The notes under the pieces: model-generated
The model's input: the letters and a program-made list of their open reading frames with translations, nothing else
The model's database searches: none
What the model was told of the DNA's origin: nothing
Source: Siderastrea radians
Taxonomy: Eukaryota > Cnidaria > Anthozoa > Scleractinia > Rhizangiidae
Length of the DNA stretch: 64,000 bases
Reading direction: 5' to 3'
Assembly (NCBI GenBank): GCA_964017195.1
Contig: OZ024887.1
Location: forward strand, 1-64,000
Shown: in pieces, positions 35,490 to 45,181 of the stretch
How the letters are laid out: every line of letters starts with the position of its first letter
How positions within the stretch are numbered: the first letter of the stretch is position 1
Program-made: the position numbers and the translations under genes

Positions 35490-36773
35490 GTAGCGGATGC
35501 TCTCTCGCGCGCGGCCGCGCAGCCGTCACGCGTGACTGTCACCGATCCTGACCACGCCTCCTTTGCTGACAAGCAGGAATGTGAAGTCTTTCGATTGGAA
35601 TTGGAGGAAATGGATCTCACACCAAATTGGGTCACAGCCGACACACTAAAAAAGATAAGACAAGAAACCGCCAAAGATCCTGTCCTAGCAGCTCTACAAA
35701 CAGTGGTAACGAATGGTTGGCCCTCAGAAAGGAAAGAAGCACCAGAGGAACTCAGAGTTTACTGGAACTTCAGAGACGAGTTGTCAGTTTATGATGATGT
35801 TCTCTACAAGTCTCATCAAGTCCTTGTCCCAGCTTCTCTACGACCTGAGATCCTACGGAAAATACATAAAGCGCACCAAGGGGCAGACAGTAGCATAAGA
35901 CGAGCACACGAGTCTCTTTTTTGGCCAGGAATGCAGGCAGCTATCAGAGAGACATGTTTATCGTGTGGAATTTGTTCCCCGTTCCTAAGCGAGCGACCTC
36001 AAGAACCAATGAAATCTCATGAAATTCCTAACCGACCGTGGTCGAAAATGAGTGCAGATATTTTTCAGTTGGCGGGAAGTAACTATCGTGTTATGGTCGA
36101 CCACTACAGCGACTTCTTTGAACTAGACTCCCTCAGAAACACAACAGCAAGCACGGTTATTCGAGCCATGAAGAGGAACTTCGCTCGACACGGAATTCCA
36201 GACGAATGCATAACCGACAACGGCCCACAGTTTGGCAGCCATGAGTACTCAAGTTTTGCTCGAGAATACGGATTTACTATGATAAAGTCGTCACCTTATT
36301 ACAGCAGGGAAAACGGAAAAGCTGAATCCGCGGTCAAGATTGCAAAGAATATTCTAAAGAAGTCCCGCCACGAGGATCCCTATCTGGCACTCCTATCATA
36401 TCGTAACACACCCCAGCAGGGATACAGTTACTCACCAGCACAACGGCTGATGTCCAGAAGACTTAACGACATCCTACCTACTGCTCCGAGCCGACTTGTT
36501 CCGCAGGCAGCGGAACAAGTGAACACACCAATGGGACCAGTCCGGCGAAACCACGCACAAATAAGGGAGGCGAAGGTGGAACCACCTGACAGTTGTGACC
36601 GCTTTGAAACTGCATCTATACCCTCGGAAAGTGGACCAACAGAACAAAACGATCAGACAACGCCCACGACACTAGTGGAATCAGAACACGCGCCAGTGAC
36701 AGAACCTGCCGCGCCCCGACGCTCAACAAGAGAACGCAGACTTCCTGCAAGGTTTAAAGACTATGTTATGTAA
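35490..36773 (+). CDS. Gypsy integrase
   Basis: Continues in the same frame after the 35487 stop. It has an H2C2-type zinc region (HKAHQGADSSIRRAHE, CLSCGIC), then the rve catalytic core with Asp in MSADIFQL, Asp in ITDNGPQFG and Glu in ENGKAESAVKIAK, so the D,D,E triad is present. The C-terminal tail is Pro/Thr-rich and basic (STRERRLPARFKD). The longest intact frame of this element. Confidence 0.8.
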   Translation, partial: VADALSRAAAQPSRVTVTDPDHASFADKQECEVFRLELEEMDLTPNWVTADTLKKIRQETAKDPVLAALQTVVTNGWPSERKEAPEELRVYWNFRDELSVYDDVLYKSHQVLVPASLRPEILRKIHKAHQGADSSIRRAHESLFWPGMQAAIRETCLSCGICSPFLSERPQEPMKSHEIPNRPWSKMSADIFQLAGSNYRVMVDHYSDFFELDSLRNTTASTVIRAMKRNFARHGIPDECITDNGPQFGSHEYSSFAREYGFTMIKSSPYYSRENGKAESAVKIAKNILKKSRHEDPYLALLSYRNTPQQGYSYSPAQRLMSRRLNDILPTAPSRLVPQAAEQVNTPMGPVRRNHAQIREAKVEPPDSCDRFETASIPSESGPTEQNDQTTPTTLVESEHAPVTEPAAPRRSTRERRLPARFKDYVM

Positions 36774-36957
36774 AGAACGGTACAGCATAGGCTGCCCAAA
36801 GTACATTAGAGACTGCCTTAAAGAATTAATGACCATTTACGTGAAGGACAATCAGTGAACTAAAAAATACACGATGTGCAACGCTGTAATGGACTTTGTT
36901 TTTTTTTTGTTCGTTTATTTTCTCTTTTGCTTTGAAAAGGGGAAAGGTGTTACACGA

Positions 36958-37361
36958 TGCAGTTATCATATTCATTCGCACCTTATCAAGTAATAATAAT
37001 TATATGCAATCGCACCTTATCATGTAACAAATAACACGCACTTAAGATTTTAATTGCATTGCCACGCACTTATGCAGATAACATGTATATAAACTTGTAG
37101 CTATTTAATAAATTCATAAATGTAAAGAAGATCCTCGCAGTTATTAACGCAACTTATGCAGTTGCGAAAAGAAAGCCTGAAAAAATCAGGCTTGCCGGGA
37201 TCCTTTTTTTCAGGCTTTCTTTTCGCAACTGCATAAGTTGCGTTAATAACTGCGAGGATCTTCTTTACATTTATTTCTTCATTCCGCAGTTCAAATATAT
37301 GAATTTCATGTATTCATAATTTAATAAATTCAGTTATGGACATGTTACCGAATGGTCAACA
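36958..37361 (+). repeat. 3' LTR of the gypsy element, interrupted
   Basis: Matches the 5' LTR at both ends. A 202-bp palindromic insert with a 14-bp target duplication (ATTTAATAAATTCA at 37103-37116 and 37319-37332) sits near its 3' end. Without the insert the LTR is about 188 bp. Confidence 0.85.
37117..37318. mobile_element. Palindromic SINE-derived insertion in the 3' LTR
   Basis: Arms 37117-37180 and 37211-37273 are reverse complements and share GTAAAGAAGATCCTCGCAG. The right side continues with TTCATTCCGCAGTTC, as in the SINE at 42.96-43.15 kb. So it is two head-to-head pieces of that SINE. The 14-bp target duplication indicates LINE-type insertion machinery. Confidence 0.8.
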
Positions 37362-38601
37362 CGCATATCGTTTATCGATAAGCAATCCCTACTGGCGTCA
37401 AGTATTTCGGGCTTTCGTAAAGGACATTCGACCACAAGTGTTCTATTGGGACGACATCATGCGGGCGATGCAAAAGGGTGAGGTAACTATGATGGTTCTA
37501 GCTGATTATTCCAAAGCGTTCGACACTGTCAAATTTAAGGCCATACTGACAAAGGTAAACAAGATGGGCTTCTCTTCAAAATTTCTCATTTGGATGCCTA
37601 ACTACTTATCAGACCGTTACTGTTTTGTCCAAATAGATGACCGATCACCCAAACTTGCCCGTGTACAATTTGGAGTACCACAGGGATCGATTTTGGGTCC
37701 GGTAATTTTTAATCTTTACCTGGCAGATCTTCAAAACCACCTGCAGTGCCCATGCTACCAATACACAGACGACACAACGCTCTTCTTGCATAGAAAAGCC
37801 AAAAGTGGCTTTGCTACCGAGATGAATAAAGTTATCTCTCGACTTGGAAGTTACTCGGTTGATTCTAAACTTGCACTGAATGAGTCAAAGACTAAATGGG
37901 TGCTAATATCTACAAGGCAGATGTCACAAGTTCATGGTTTACATGATACACAGAAAGAGCTCACTTGTAATAATGTGAAACTAGAACTAGTATCATCTAG
38001 AAGGCTACTAGGTGTCCAATATGAAGAACACCTATCGTGGAATAACCACATAGGCACACTTTTGACCTCGTGCTATGGAGCACTATCTGTACTGAAGAAG
38101 CTACGTAACCCCACCCCCTTTAATGTGCGCAAATTATTGGTGGAAACCCTCATACTACCAAAACTGGACTATTCATGTATTGTATTTCATCCACTACCTC
38201 TGTATCAGTTGCAACGCTTTCAACGGGTCCAGAATGTATATTCGGAGTTTGTCAACGGTTGCTATGGACACGAAGAGGGTTGTCTGAAGCTCGGATGGCT
38301 GCCCATTATAGAGCGAGGGAAACTTCATCTCCTTGATGCTCCTTTTAAAGCTCTGTGTTTCGAAAATTGGCCAGACTATATACGATTGGAAAAGTACATT
38401 CCCACCAGAACTCTGAGATCGTCAAATAGAACAAAGCTAACAGTCCCCTTGATCAAGGGAACCTCCCAAGACAGTGCTGCAGAAACCTTTAACAGCTTAC
38501 CAGCAACGATTAGGAACTGCACAAATTTTACAACTTTTAAACGGGAAGAAAGAGCTTACCTAAGAGACATGGCGTCTGTAAGACTAAAGGAACAAATTTA
38601 A
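37362..38601 (+). CDS. Reverse transcriptase and C-terminus of the interrupted LINE
   Basis: The open frame officially starts in the gypsy LTR at 37336, but LINE coding starts at 37362. After one frameshift near 37455 it reads DDIMRAMQKGEV, VLADYSKAFDTV with the first Asp, QFGVPQGSILGPVIFNLYL, and YQYTDDTTLF, where the usual YADD is YTDD but keeps both Asp. The C-terminal region has LLGVQYEEHLSWNNHI, KLDYSCIVFHPLP and a final FNSLPATIRNC, typical of CR1/L2-like LINEs. Continuous for 413 codons. Confidence 0.8.
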
Positions 38602-38785
38602 TCTTTTTTTAATATATAAATGGATTGTAAATTTAATTTTTAATTTGTAAAACTTAAATCATTGAATCTTTTTTATAAATTGATTGTCATTTTTTTATTT
38701 GTCTATATAGTTAATGTATACTTAACTAGTGATGGAAGAGCAACCTAGTGGAATTGCCAATAAACCATTATTATTATTATTATAG

Positions 38786-39001
38786 CAGTGCAAGACGTAT
38801 ATATGCTACCACCCTAAAAAGCATGCACAGGGCGCGAACGTAGCCTATGCTGCTAATTTTCGAGGGGAAAAAACCTAACTTCTACTAAAATGAATAAAAA
38901 GCACTAATGCCGCTAAAATGATCAAAGTCTCTTAAATACTAAAGTGCCTCAAATAAATACAAGCCTAGAAACTTAAAATAATTCCTTTTAAAAGTTAGCA
39001 C

Positions 39002-39042
<41 letters not shown>

Positions 39043-39066
39043 CATTATTATTATTATTATTATTAT
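38786..39066. repeat. Dispersed retroelement tail with second (ATT)n
   Basis: Starts with AGCAGTGCAAGACGTATATA and ends in a long (ATT)n at 39003-39066. The beginning resembles 25295-25345. Non-coding. Confidence 0.55.
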
Positions 39067-40732
39067 CATAAACGGCTAACTCTGTCTTTCCTGAACTATT
39101 ATTTTGGTTGTTTTGCTGGTCTCAGATTAAGAACGTTTTACGCTCGGGTTATCCCTGCCCCCCTGCCCCCTTGTTTTGCCAAGTTGTATTTTGAAAAGAG
39201 AAGAAAACCTCAATAAAAAAGACTTGCTGATCTGGAAATTCAATTTTGTTGGAATTTCATTTCACTGGAACCATCCACCTTCTTTGTTTGTAGAAGAAAG
39301 AAGACTCCAATTTGAGTGTGGTGCTGCGCTGTGATCGAATTCTAGTTAAAAATGGCTTGCCTCCAAGTAAGTAGGCAAGCATTTAACGCCCTCAGGACCT
39401 TGCAACCCGATAACCTACAGGCCTGGATGTTAAGTATGGTCTGTTTTGATGAAGTCGAGCAATAAACGCTAAGCCACTCTGAAAAAATGGAGCGGGCGCA
39501 AGGCAATTCATACGAGACAACCCAACCAGCAATTTCCCGTGCCGTGGCTGCTTTATGAAAAGACACTGCCGGACAAATAGTGTGTTTCTTGAAGCTGTCG
39601 CCATTGTTGGAGAGCATATCTTGTGAAACCTGCTTGTCAAAATACGTACAGTTTCGCTGAACTAAAATCTCTTTACCAAGTATGGTGTATTCTGCATTCA
39701 GTACTCATGTTCAACTGAGATAACTGTAAACGTTTGGAAAGATTGTCATTAATAAATCAAAGTACATAGGTTGAAGAAATAACAAATAAATACAGCCAAA
39801 TTCTGTTGCAATGGGCCATTCGAGCTCGGGCCCTTTCTTCACGGTGGCATTAGGGATATACCCTGTACACTCGAGAATTTTTCTCTATCGTGGCATTTGG
39901 CCGGCCAGAAACGTCACGCATTTGTGCCAAAACAGACCCCCTTTTCCAAATCCCATTTCCATTGTTCAAATGAATTGAAAAGCACTCATTATAATTTTTG
40001 GGGTTTTTTAATGGTCTTCACCCACTTTGAATAGCTTAAGCTAATATTGCGTGGGTAGAGTCACAAACTTGTCATGTTTGCAGTATAGTTACTTCTTAAA
40101 TAAAATTTGAAGTGGAATTTTGTGAATTTGTAGTAATACTAAATTTTGTAATGATGTTTCCTATTCAATTTGAAAGAGAAAAAGAAAGAAATCGAAGCGA
40201 GACGTTTTCACAACCACTGAAGCGTTGCATCCACAGTCTCGAAACTTGCAACCACCGGACTGCAGGACTCTGGAGCCCAGTCCATTGTCGGTTGGAAGAA
40301 ACATGAAACTAAAAATCCGCTCATACAGGCCAACAACATTCACTTTTTAGGAAGCGTCTAATCAAAGTGGTACTGATTTAAAAAAAAACTTACGCAGCCT
40401 TGTCTCCTTTATTGACGCCGACACTGTGCACAGTACAAAGAACTGGCTAACCTGTGAACGAGAAGAAGACAGATCCACTTAATTTTCAATCGCTTTCTTA
40501 GTCGGCTACGTACAATCAGGCAACGCACCCGACGATTTGAAGCCACCAAAGCCGTGGAAAATATCATCAAGCCACCTAAACATATCAACACAGACGGCGG
40601 CAGCCATCTTTGATGTCCCTCGCTCGCACCCAGGCCTACTCTTAGCGCGGCCAATCCAATCACCGCCTCCTTTCCTATACTCCCTCTTAACACAACATCC
40701 TGAGGGCCTGCCAGACGTGATTTCAAGCATCT
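39067..40732. other. Spacer without recognised gene
   Basis: Only short, overlapping open frames without domains. The stretch 40520-40730 is GC-richer and contains GATTTGAAGCC, which recurs at 44376 on the other side of the next element. Confidence 0.35.
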
Positions 40733-41050
40733 CCAATACTCACCACTTGTTCAAGTCGTGAAAGTGGTGATCCAACTCGTACGATTCGTAAAACAATGGT
40801 TACAATTGGTTCAAGTCGTGATGTGGTATTTTTCACTGAAATAAAATGAAGTGTTGTTTCTCGTTTATATAGTGAAAATGCATTTCATCAAGGCCGGGCC
40901 CAGTCAGCTCGTACGAATCGTACGACTCGTTCAAGTGGGGAAACGGCACCTCATTAAGGCAGGGGCCCAGTCAACTCGTACGAGTCGTACCATTCGTTCA
41001 AGTGGTGAAACTGTATCTCAGATGCGAGAGCCAACCAGGTGCAAGAGCCA

Positions 41051-42600
41051 ACTAAAATCCTAGGGACTTACATGTCCTATGACGAAAAGAGAAATGAGAA
41101 ATTCAACTTCAATCTCAAAATAGAAAAATGCAGTCGAAATTAGATAGGTGGAAGTCTAGAGGGTTGACATTATATGGAAAAGTGTTAAATGTAAAGTCCT
41201 TAGGGTTGTCATCCTTGATCTATTCAGCATCCATAACCAATGTTCCCAAAGACACCACAGCCAACGTCAAAAGCAGATTTTTCAAGTTTCTTTGGAAGAA
41301 CAAAAGAGATAAAATTAAACGTGATGTCATCTACCAAAATTTCGAAACAGGTGGCCCTCGTATGATAGATTTTGAAATAATGATTAAGGCTTTACCCTAG
41401 CCTGGATACCAAGACTGCTAGAAAACAGCAAAAGAAAATGGAAAACTGTCCCTGGACACTTTTTAAAAAGATGTGGGGTCTTAATTTTCTCCTACGGTGT
41501 AACTACCATACCAAATACTTTCAGGGCTTGCAAAAGTTTTATACGGACATTCTCACCTTTTTCGACAAACTTAAATCTCTCTATCGTTACCACTATGGTA
41601 AAGAAACTTTCTTGTTTAACAATAAGGAAATTTTAGTGAATGGTAAACCAGTGTTTTTTAAAGAGTGGTTTTCCAAACGCGTTGTCTCGGTAAAGGATCT
41701 GTTAAATGAATCAGGGCAGTATCTCTCTTTCCAGGAATATATTTCTAAGTGTAAAACTAACTTTCTCCAGTGTTACCAGGTTTTGATCTCTATCCCGAAT
41801 TTTTTTATAGTGTATTTTGATGTTTTTTTCTCGGAAATATTAGCTTTGTAGCTACTCTCAAATTGGAGAAAAATTAAAGTTTATGAATGTATGTATGAAT
41901 GTATGTATGTATGTATGTATGTATGTATGTATGTATGTATGTATGTATGTATGTACGTATGTACGTATGTCTGTGTATGTATGTATTTGTAGAATAAAGC
42001 GAGAGACGCAGGCAATATACTAGGGGCAAAATATATTAAAGGTTCTACATTATTTCAACTAGATAGGGACACCGAGATAGACCAGGCGAAATTAAAATAT
42101 AAGGATTTCTATCGCCTGTTAAATAGCAAATTACATTGCTCGTCTCCAACTGGCACAAAAAGATGGAGCTAAACGTGTCTAGCTGTTAAAGATTCTTGGA
42201 GGTATTTTTTAAGACTGTTCCAAAATTATCCAAAGAAAATTATACAAAGAGAATTTCAATTCAAGTTCTTTCACCGAATTGTAGTCACTAAAAAGGAATT
42301 GTGTAGATATGGCATCAAAAGTGATAGTGATTGCTCATACTATGGAGAACTAGACTCCATAGAACATACCTTCATTGATTGCCAATTCACCAAGTCCTTT
42401 GTCGCCAAGGCACGGACTGGTTTAATTTCTCTAATGGCACTTAATTTCATCCCGTGATAGAAGAAACTCTTTTTGGTCTACCGAAACAACACTCTGCTGC
42501 GAGGGTTAGAAGGAAATTCAGCTATACTCTCCTATGGATGAACCATTACATCTACTCAAGCAAGCTAAATGATTTCCTACAACACAGGAAACGATCATAT
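41051..42600 (+). pseudogene. Tx1/L1-like LINE C-terminal fragment
   Basis: Reads TKILGTYMSYDEKRNEKFNF, WKSRGLTLYGKVLNVKSLGL, SRFFKFLWKNKRDKIKR and LFNNKEILVNGKPVFFKEWF, typical of the region after the RT of Tx1/L1-like LINEs. It continues after a microsatellite (41882-41990) with a diverged tail containing the text CSYYGELDSIEHTFIDCQF near 42330-42390, where a Cys/His site is expected. Many stops and frameshifts (first stop 41398). Dead, 5'-truncated. Confidence 0.65.
41882..41990. repeat. (TATG)n microsatellite
   Basis: About 25 nearly perfect TATG/GTAT tetranucleotides with a few GTAC variants, splitting the Tx1/L1 fragment. Confidence 0.9.
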
Positions 42601-42722
42601 TGACATTCCGAGTATTACACCTGTCTGTGCTAATTTTCAACGTCTCGCATTACCATTTCATACTTTTGGATAGTTACATAATTTGGGAACGTATATATTT
42701 TGGTGTTACATTTTTTCCATCG

Positions 42723-42756
42723 CTGACGAAGATCGAAGATTTTTGATCGAAACGTC
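42723..42756 (+). ncRNA. Hammerhead-ribozyme-like motif of a Penelope LTR
   Basis: CTGACGA at 42723, stem II with GATC/GATC arms, GAAAC at 42749-42753 and GTC directly after. The following AGCCAGTGGCAAAC with T-runs matches the Penelope LTR piece at 8.65-8.70 kb read on the other strand. Core consensus met; activity not shown. Confidence 0.55.
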
Positions 42757-42956
42757 CTGTAATTTTAACTTTCGTTTTTTAACGTTTTTTAGCCAGTGGC
42801 AAACCATTTTTTACAATTTTTGTCAAGCTAAATGATAGTATAAAATCGAGAAGTTCACTTGGTCATTTTTTTATTTAACTGGAAAGATTCACTCAGTCCT
42901 TGTATATACATGCAGTCTGTCCTAAACATTTTTCATAAATTGTTTTCCTTTTGAAA

Positions 42957-43306
42957 TTATGAATATATGAAATTCATATATTTGAACTGCGGAATGAAGA
43001 AATAAATGTAAAGAAGATCCTCGCAGTTATTAACGCAACTTATGCAGCTGCGAAAAGAAAGCCTGAAAAAATCAGGCTTGCCGGGATTCGAACCCTGACC
43101 TCTGCGATACCGGTGCAGCGCTCTAACCAATTGAGCTAACAAGCCAACTGGGAGCTGGTCATTAAATTGGTTCGTAATATACCCAGGAAAGATGAAGATG
43201 AAATTATGAATATATGAAATTATATTTGAACTGCGGAATGAAGAAATAAATTTCAAAATAAATTTCATCTTCATCTTTCCTGGGTATATTACGAACCAAT
43301 TTAAAA
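42957..43306 (-). mobile_element. tRNA-derived SINE with inverted head extension
   Basis: On the minus strand a tRNA-like head with Pol III A box (TAGCTCAATTGGTTAGAGCG) and B box (GGTTCGAATCC) lies at 43145-43075. It is followed by a body with AAGCCTGATTTTTTCAGGC and GCGAGGATCTTCTTTACAT. Upstream of the head, 43157-43203 is repeated in reverse complement at 43259-43306 (GGTTCGTAATATACCCAGG). The body also occurs in the palindrome at 37117-37318. Confidence 0.7.
43075..43145 (-). other. tRNA-Thr(GGU)-like SINE head
   Basis: 71 nt fold as a cloverleaf: acceptor GGCUUGU/GCAAGCC, D-stem GCUC/GAGC, anticodon arm with loop CCGGUAU (anticodon GGU, Thr), and T-loop UUCGAAU. Position 33 is C instead of U, and the anticodon stem has a mismatch. 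With the SINE body attached, this marks a SINE head rather than a working tRNA gene. Confidence 0.55.
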
Positions 43307-43329
43307 AGCAAACAGAACAACAAGCAAAC

Positions 43330-43870
43330 AGAACAACAAGCTTATGCAAGTATGACTATGCCTCGTTCTTTTAGCGCGTGACCCCAGAATATACGCTTTC
43401 ATGAAACAAACCGAACACTGAGCGCATGCGAGTATGCGTATGCCCAAAACATGAGGGACGCCCGAACAAACAAAACAGTGAACCTATGCAAGCATCACTA
43501 TGACTCGTTCTTTAAGCGTATGACCCCAAACCATACGCTTTTATGAAACAAACTGAACAAAGAACCCATGCGAGTATGAGTATCTTTAAGTGTGTGATCC
43601 CAGAATATACGTTTCATGAAACAAGCCGAACACCGAGCCCATGCGAGTATGCGTATGCTCAAGACATGAGAGGCACTGGAGCAAACAAGACACTGAGCCC
43701 ATGTAAGTATGACTATGACTCGTTCTTTAAGCGTGTGAACCCAGAAACAAACCGAACACAGAGCTAATGCGAGTATGAGTATGCCCAAAACATGAGGGGC
43801 GGTCGAAACAAACAAAAAACTGAAACCAAATATGACTATGTCTCGTTCTTTGAGCGTGTGAGCCAAAAAT
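43330..43870. repeat. Degenerate tandem repeat (about 125-210 bp units)
   Basis: Modules CTCGTTCTTTAAGCGTGTGA, ATGCGAGTATG, CCAAAACATGAGGG and GAAACAAACYGAACAC recur four to five times with variable spacing. Non-coding minisatellite-like array. Confidence 0.7.
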
Positions 43871-44364
43871 ATTCGCTTTCGGCGAGATGCAAATTCGCTA
43901 CATCCAGTATTTTCCTTGGTTCAGCATTGACTATTAGACCCTAATTGTTAGATATTGTTTCACGGGTTAAGCAAAAGAACTCTAATAAAACGTGTGTCCT
44001 TTGCAATTAATCCACTTCACAATCACACACATAGCCGAAAATCTCATACGCCGACAAGCTCCCGAGAACTGTTGTCATTCTATATGGAATCAACAAACGT
44101 ACGTATGCAAATGTGTGTCGATAAATGATATGCAGATTCACCATTTGCACGACTCGTACGAGTCGTACGAGTTGACCAGGACCCTTCCTTGAAAGTCTTG
44201 AAACGACGCTCAAATTCTGTCTATAACGATATTCAAAGGCACCAAAAACTACTTCATGTTATTTTAATGAAACGTCTCATATTCACCACTTGACTTCTAC
44301 GACTCGTACGAGATGCTTCACTTGAATCTTCCCTTTCACGACTTGAACAAATGGTGAGTATTGG

Positions 44365-44642
44365 ACAACCCTCCGCGATTTGAAGCCTCCTCTCTACATT
44401 TCCCACAGTTTTTCACACACTTTCCTCCTCTCGCTCAAGCGCCTTGGCCTTCCAAAGTTTGCACTTTTTTCAACGTGCCCTGGGCCCTACCCACCCGCGG
44501 ACTATGCAACGCGCTTAGCATCCGGGCCGGGCCCTTGGTCTCACTGTAGCTGTGTTGGCTGGTTTTGGGATAACTAAAATACGGCCTTTGGATGGCTTGG
44601 AATTGGTTTTGGCATATAAATACGGCCTTTGGATGGTCTTAC
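44365..44642. other. Short spacer with a small direct repeat
   Basis: ATACGGCCTTTGGATGG occurs at 44579 and 44620. It precedes a candidate splice acceptor. No gene seen. Confidence 0.35.
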
Positions 44643-44732
44643 AGGCAAACATTACGAAGGAAGATGCTCCACACGGTATTCTAGGTCGCAAAATGCCTCG
44701 TGACTTGTATAAACATGTTCACATCTTGATTG
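44643..44732 (+). CDS. Candidate internal exon of unknown gene
   Basis: Flanked by a good acceptor (GGTCTTACAG) and a consensus donor (GAG/GTGAGT). It encodes ANITKEDAPHGILGRKMPRD and then LYKHVHILIE. I do not recognise it firmly. It could be one exon of the P-element-type transposase gene whose possible next exon lies at 55490, but the phases do not fit. Confidence 0.3.
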
Positions 44733-45181
44733 AGGTGAGTACTTATAGATTAAAACTGTTTACGTATTGATTAACAATGAGATTAAAACTGTTTACTTAT
44801 TGATTAACAATGTTTTCAGTGAACCTCTGCTTCCTGTTAAGCTATTCAGAGTGCAATTCTTTGCTGAGTCTCTCAAGTTTGACAGCTGATGCCGGTCTTG
44901 ATAGATACCTGTTTTGAACAGCCCAGTTAGCATAATGAGCAAATTTCTTAGTGCCAAGTGTTGGGTGCAGCAATCATATTATCCAGCCGTGCCTACCATG
45001 TTGCTCAGGAAAAAATCTCTCTTCCTTAAATACATAAATATCATTGGGCGAAATAGTACAGCACAGAGCTAAGTTTCGTCCCCAGTGCTTTTGCTTCCAA
45101 ACACTGAGATTTTGTAGATTATCTAGTATTCATAATGGTGTGACCATTGAAACGAAAACTCGTCCACATCACTTTTACCTG
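44733..45181. other. Spacer without recognised gene
   Basis: Contains a near-perfect local duplication of TTAAAACTGTTTAC(G/T)TATTG at 44750 and 44782. Nothing else seen. Confidence 0.35.

Larger units (their letters stand above)
32409..37361 (+). mobile_element. Ty3/gypsy LTR retrotransposon, full length but decayed
   Basis: LTRs share TGTTACACGATG at the start and GAATGGTCAACA at the end. Right after the 5' LTR lies TGGTGGCAGCGAG, the expected primer-binding-site position; GAAAAGGGGAAAGG before the 3' LTR is a good polypurine tract. Gag, protease, RT, RNase H and integrase follow in gypsy order. The flanks CTCA/CGCA suggest a short target duplication with one change. The element sits in LINE coding sequence. 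Confidence 0.85.
30327..38785 (+). mobile_element. CR1/L2-like LINE split by two later insertions
   Basis: Endonuclease N-terminus at about 30330-30640, more endonuclease and linker at 31255-32408, then RT and C-terminus at 37362-38601, with an (ATT)n tail at 38769-38785. Deleting the insertions 30641-31254 and 32409-37361 rejoins the reading frame at both places. The LINE itself appears inserted in BEL/Pao sequence. Confidence 0.75.
40733..44364. mobile_element. TIR element with CTCGTACGAG-type subterminal repeats
   Basis: CCAATACTCACCACTTGTTC at 40733 and its near-perfect reverse complement ending at 44364 form 32-bp TIRs with one mismatch and a few end changes. Inside both ends lie palindromic motifs of the form ACTCGTACGAGTCGTACGA (40770, 40911, 40976, 44156, 44303) with AAGTGGTGA-type spacers. 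The interior is filled with Tx1/L1, hammerhead and SINE sequence and no transposase, so it is non-autonomous. A target duplication is not evident. Confidence 0.6.

Noticed and set aside
40112..40761. Short frames resembling a gene 5' region
   Set aside because: Somewhat GC-rich, but no domain, no splice-supported structure and no continuation.
43075..43145. A functional tRNA-Thr gene
   Set aside because: Cloverleaf and Pol III boxes are present, but C33, a stem mismatch and an attached SINE body that recurs at 37.1 kb point to a SINE head.
42957..43349. 130-codon minus-strand protein containing LAQLVRALHRYRRGQGSNPG
   Set aside because: That segment is a translation of the tRNA-like SINE head, a common annotation artefact.
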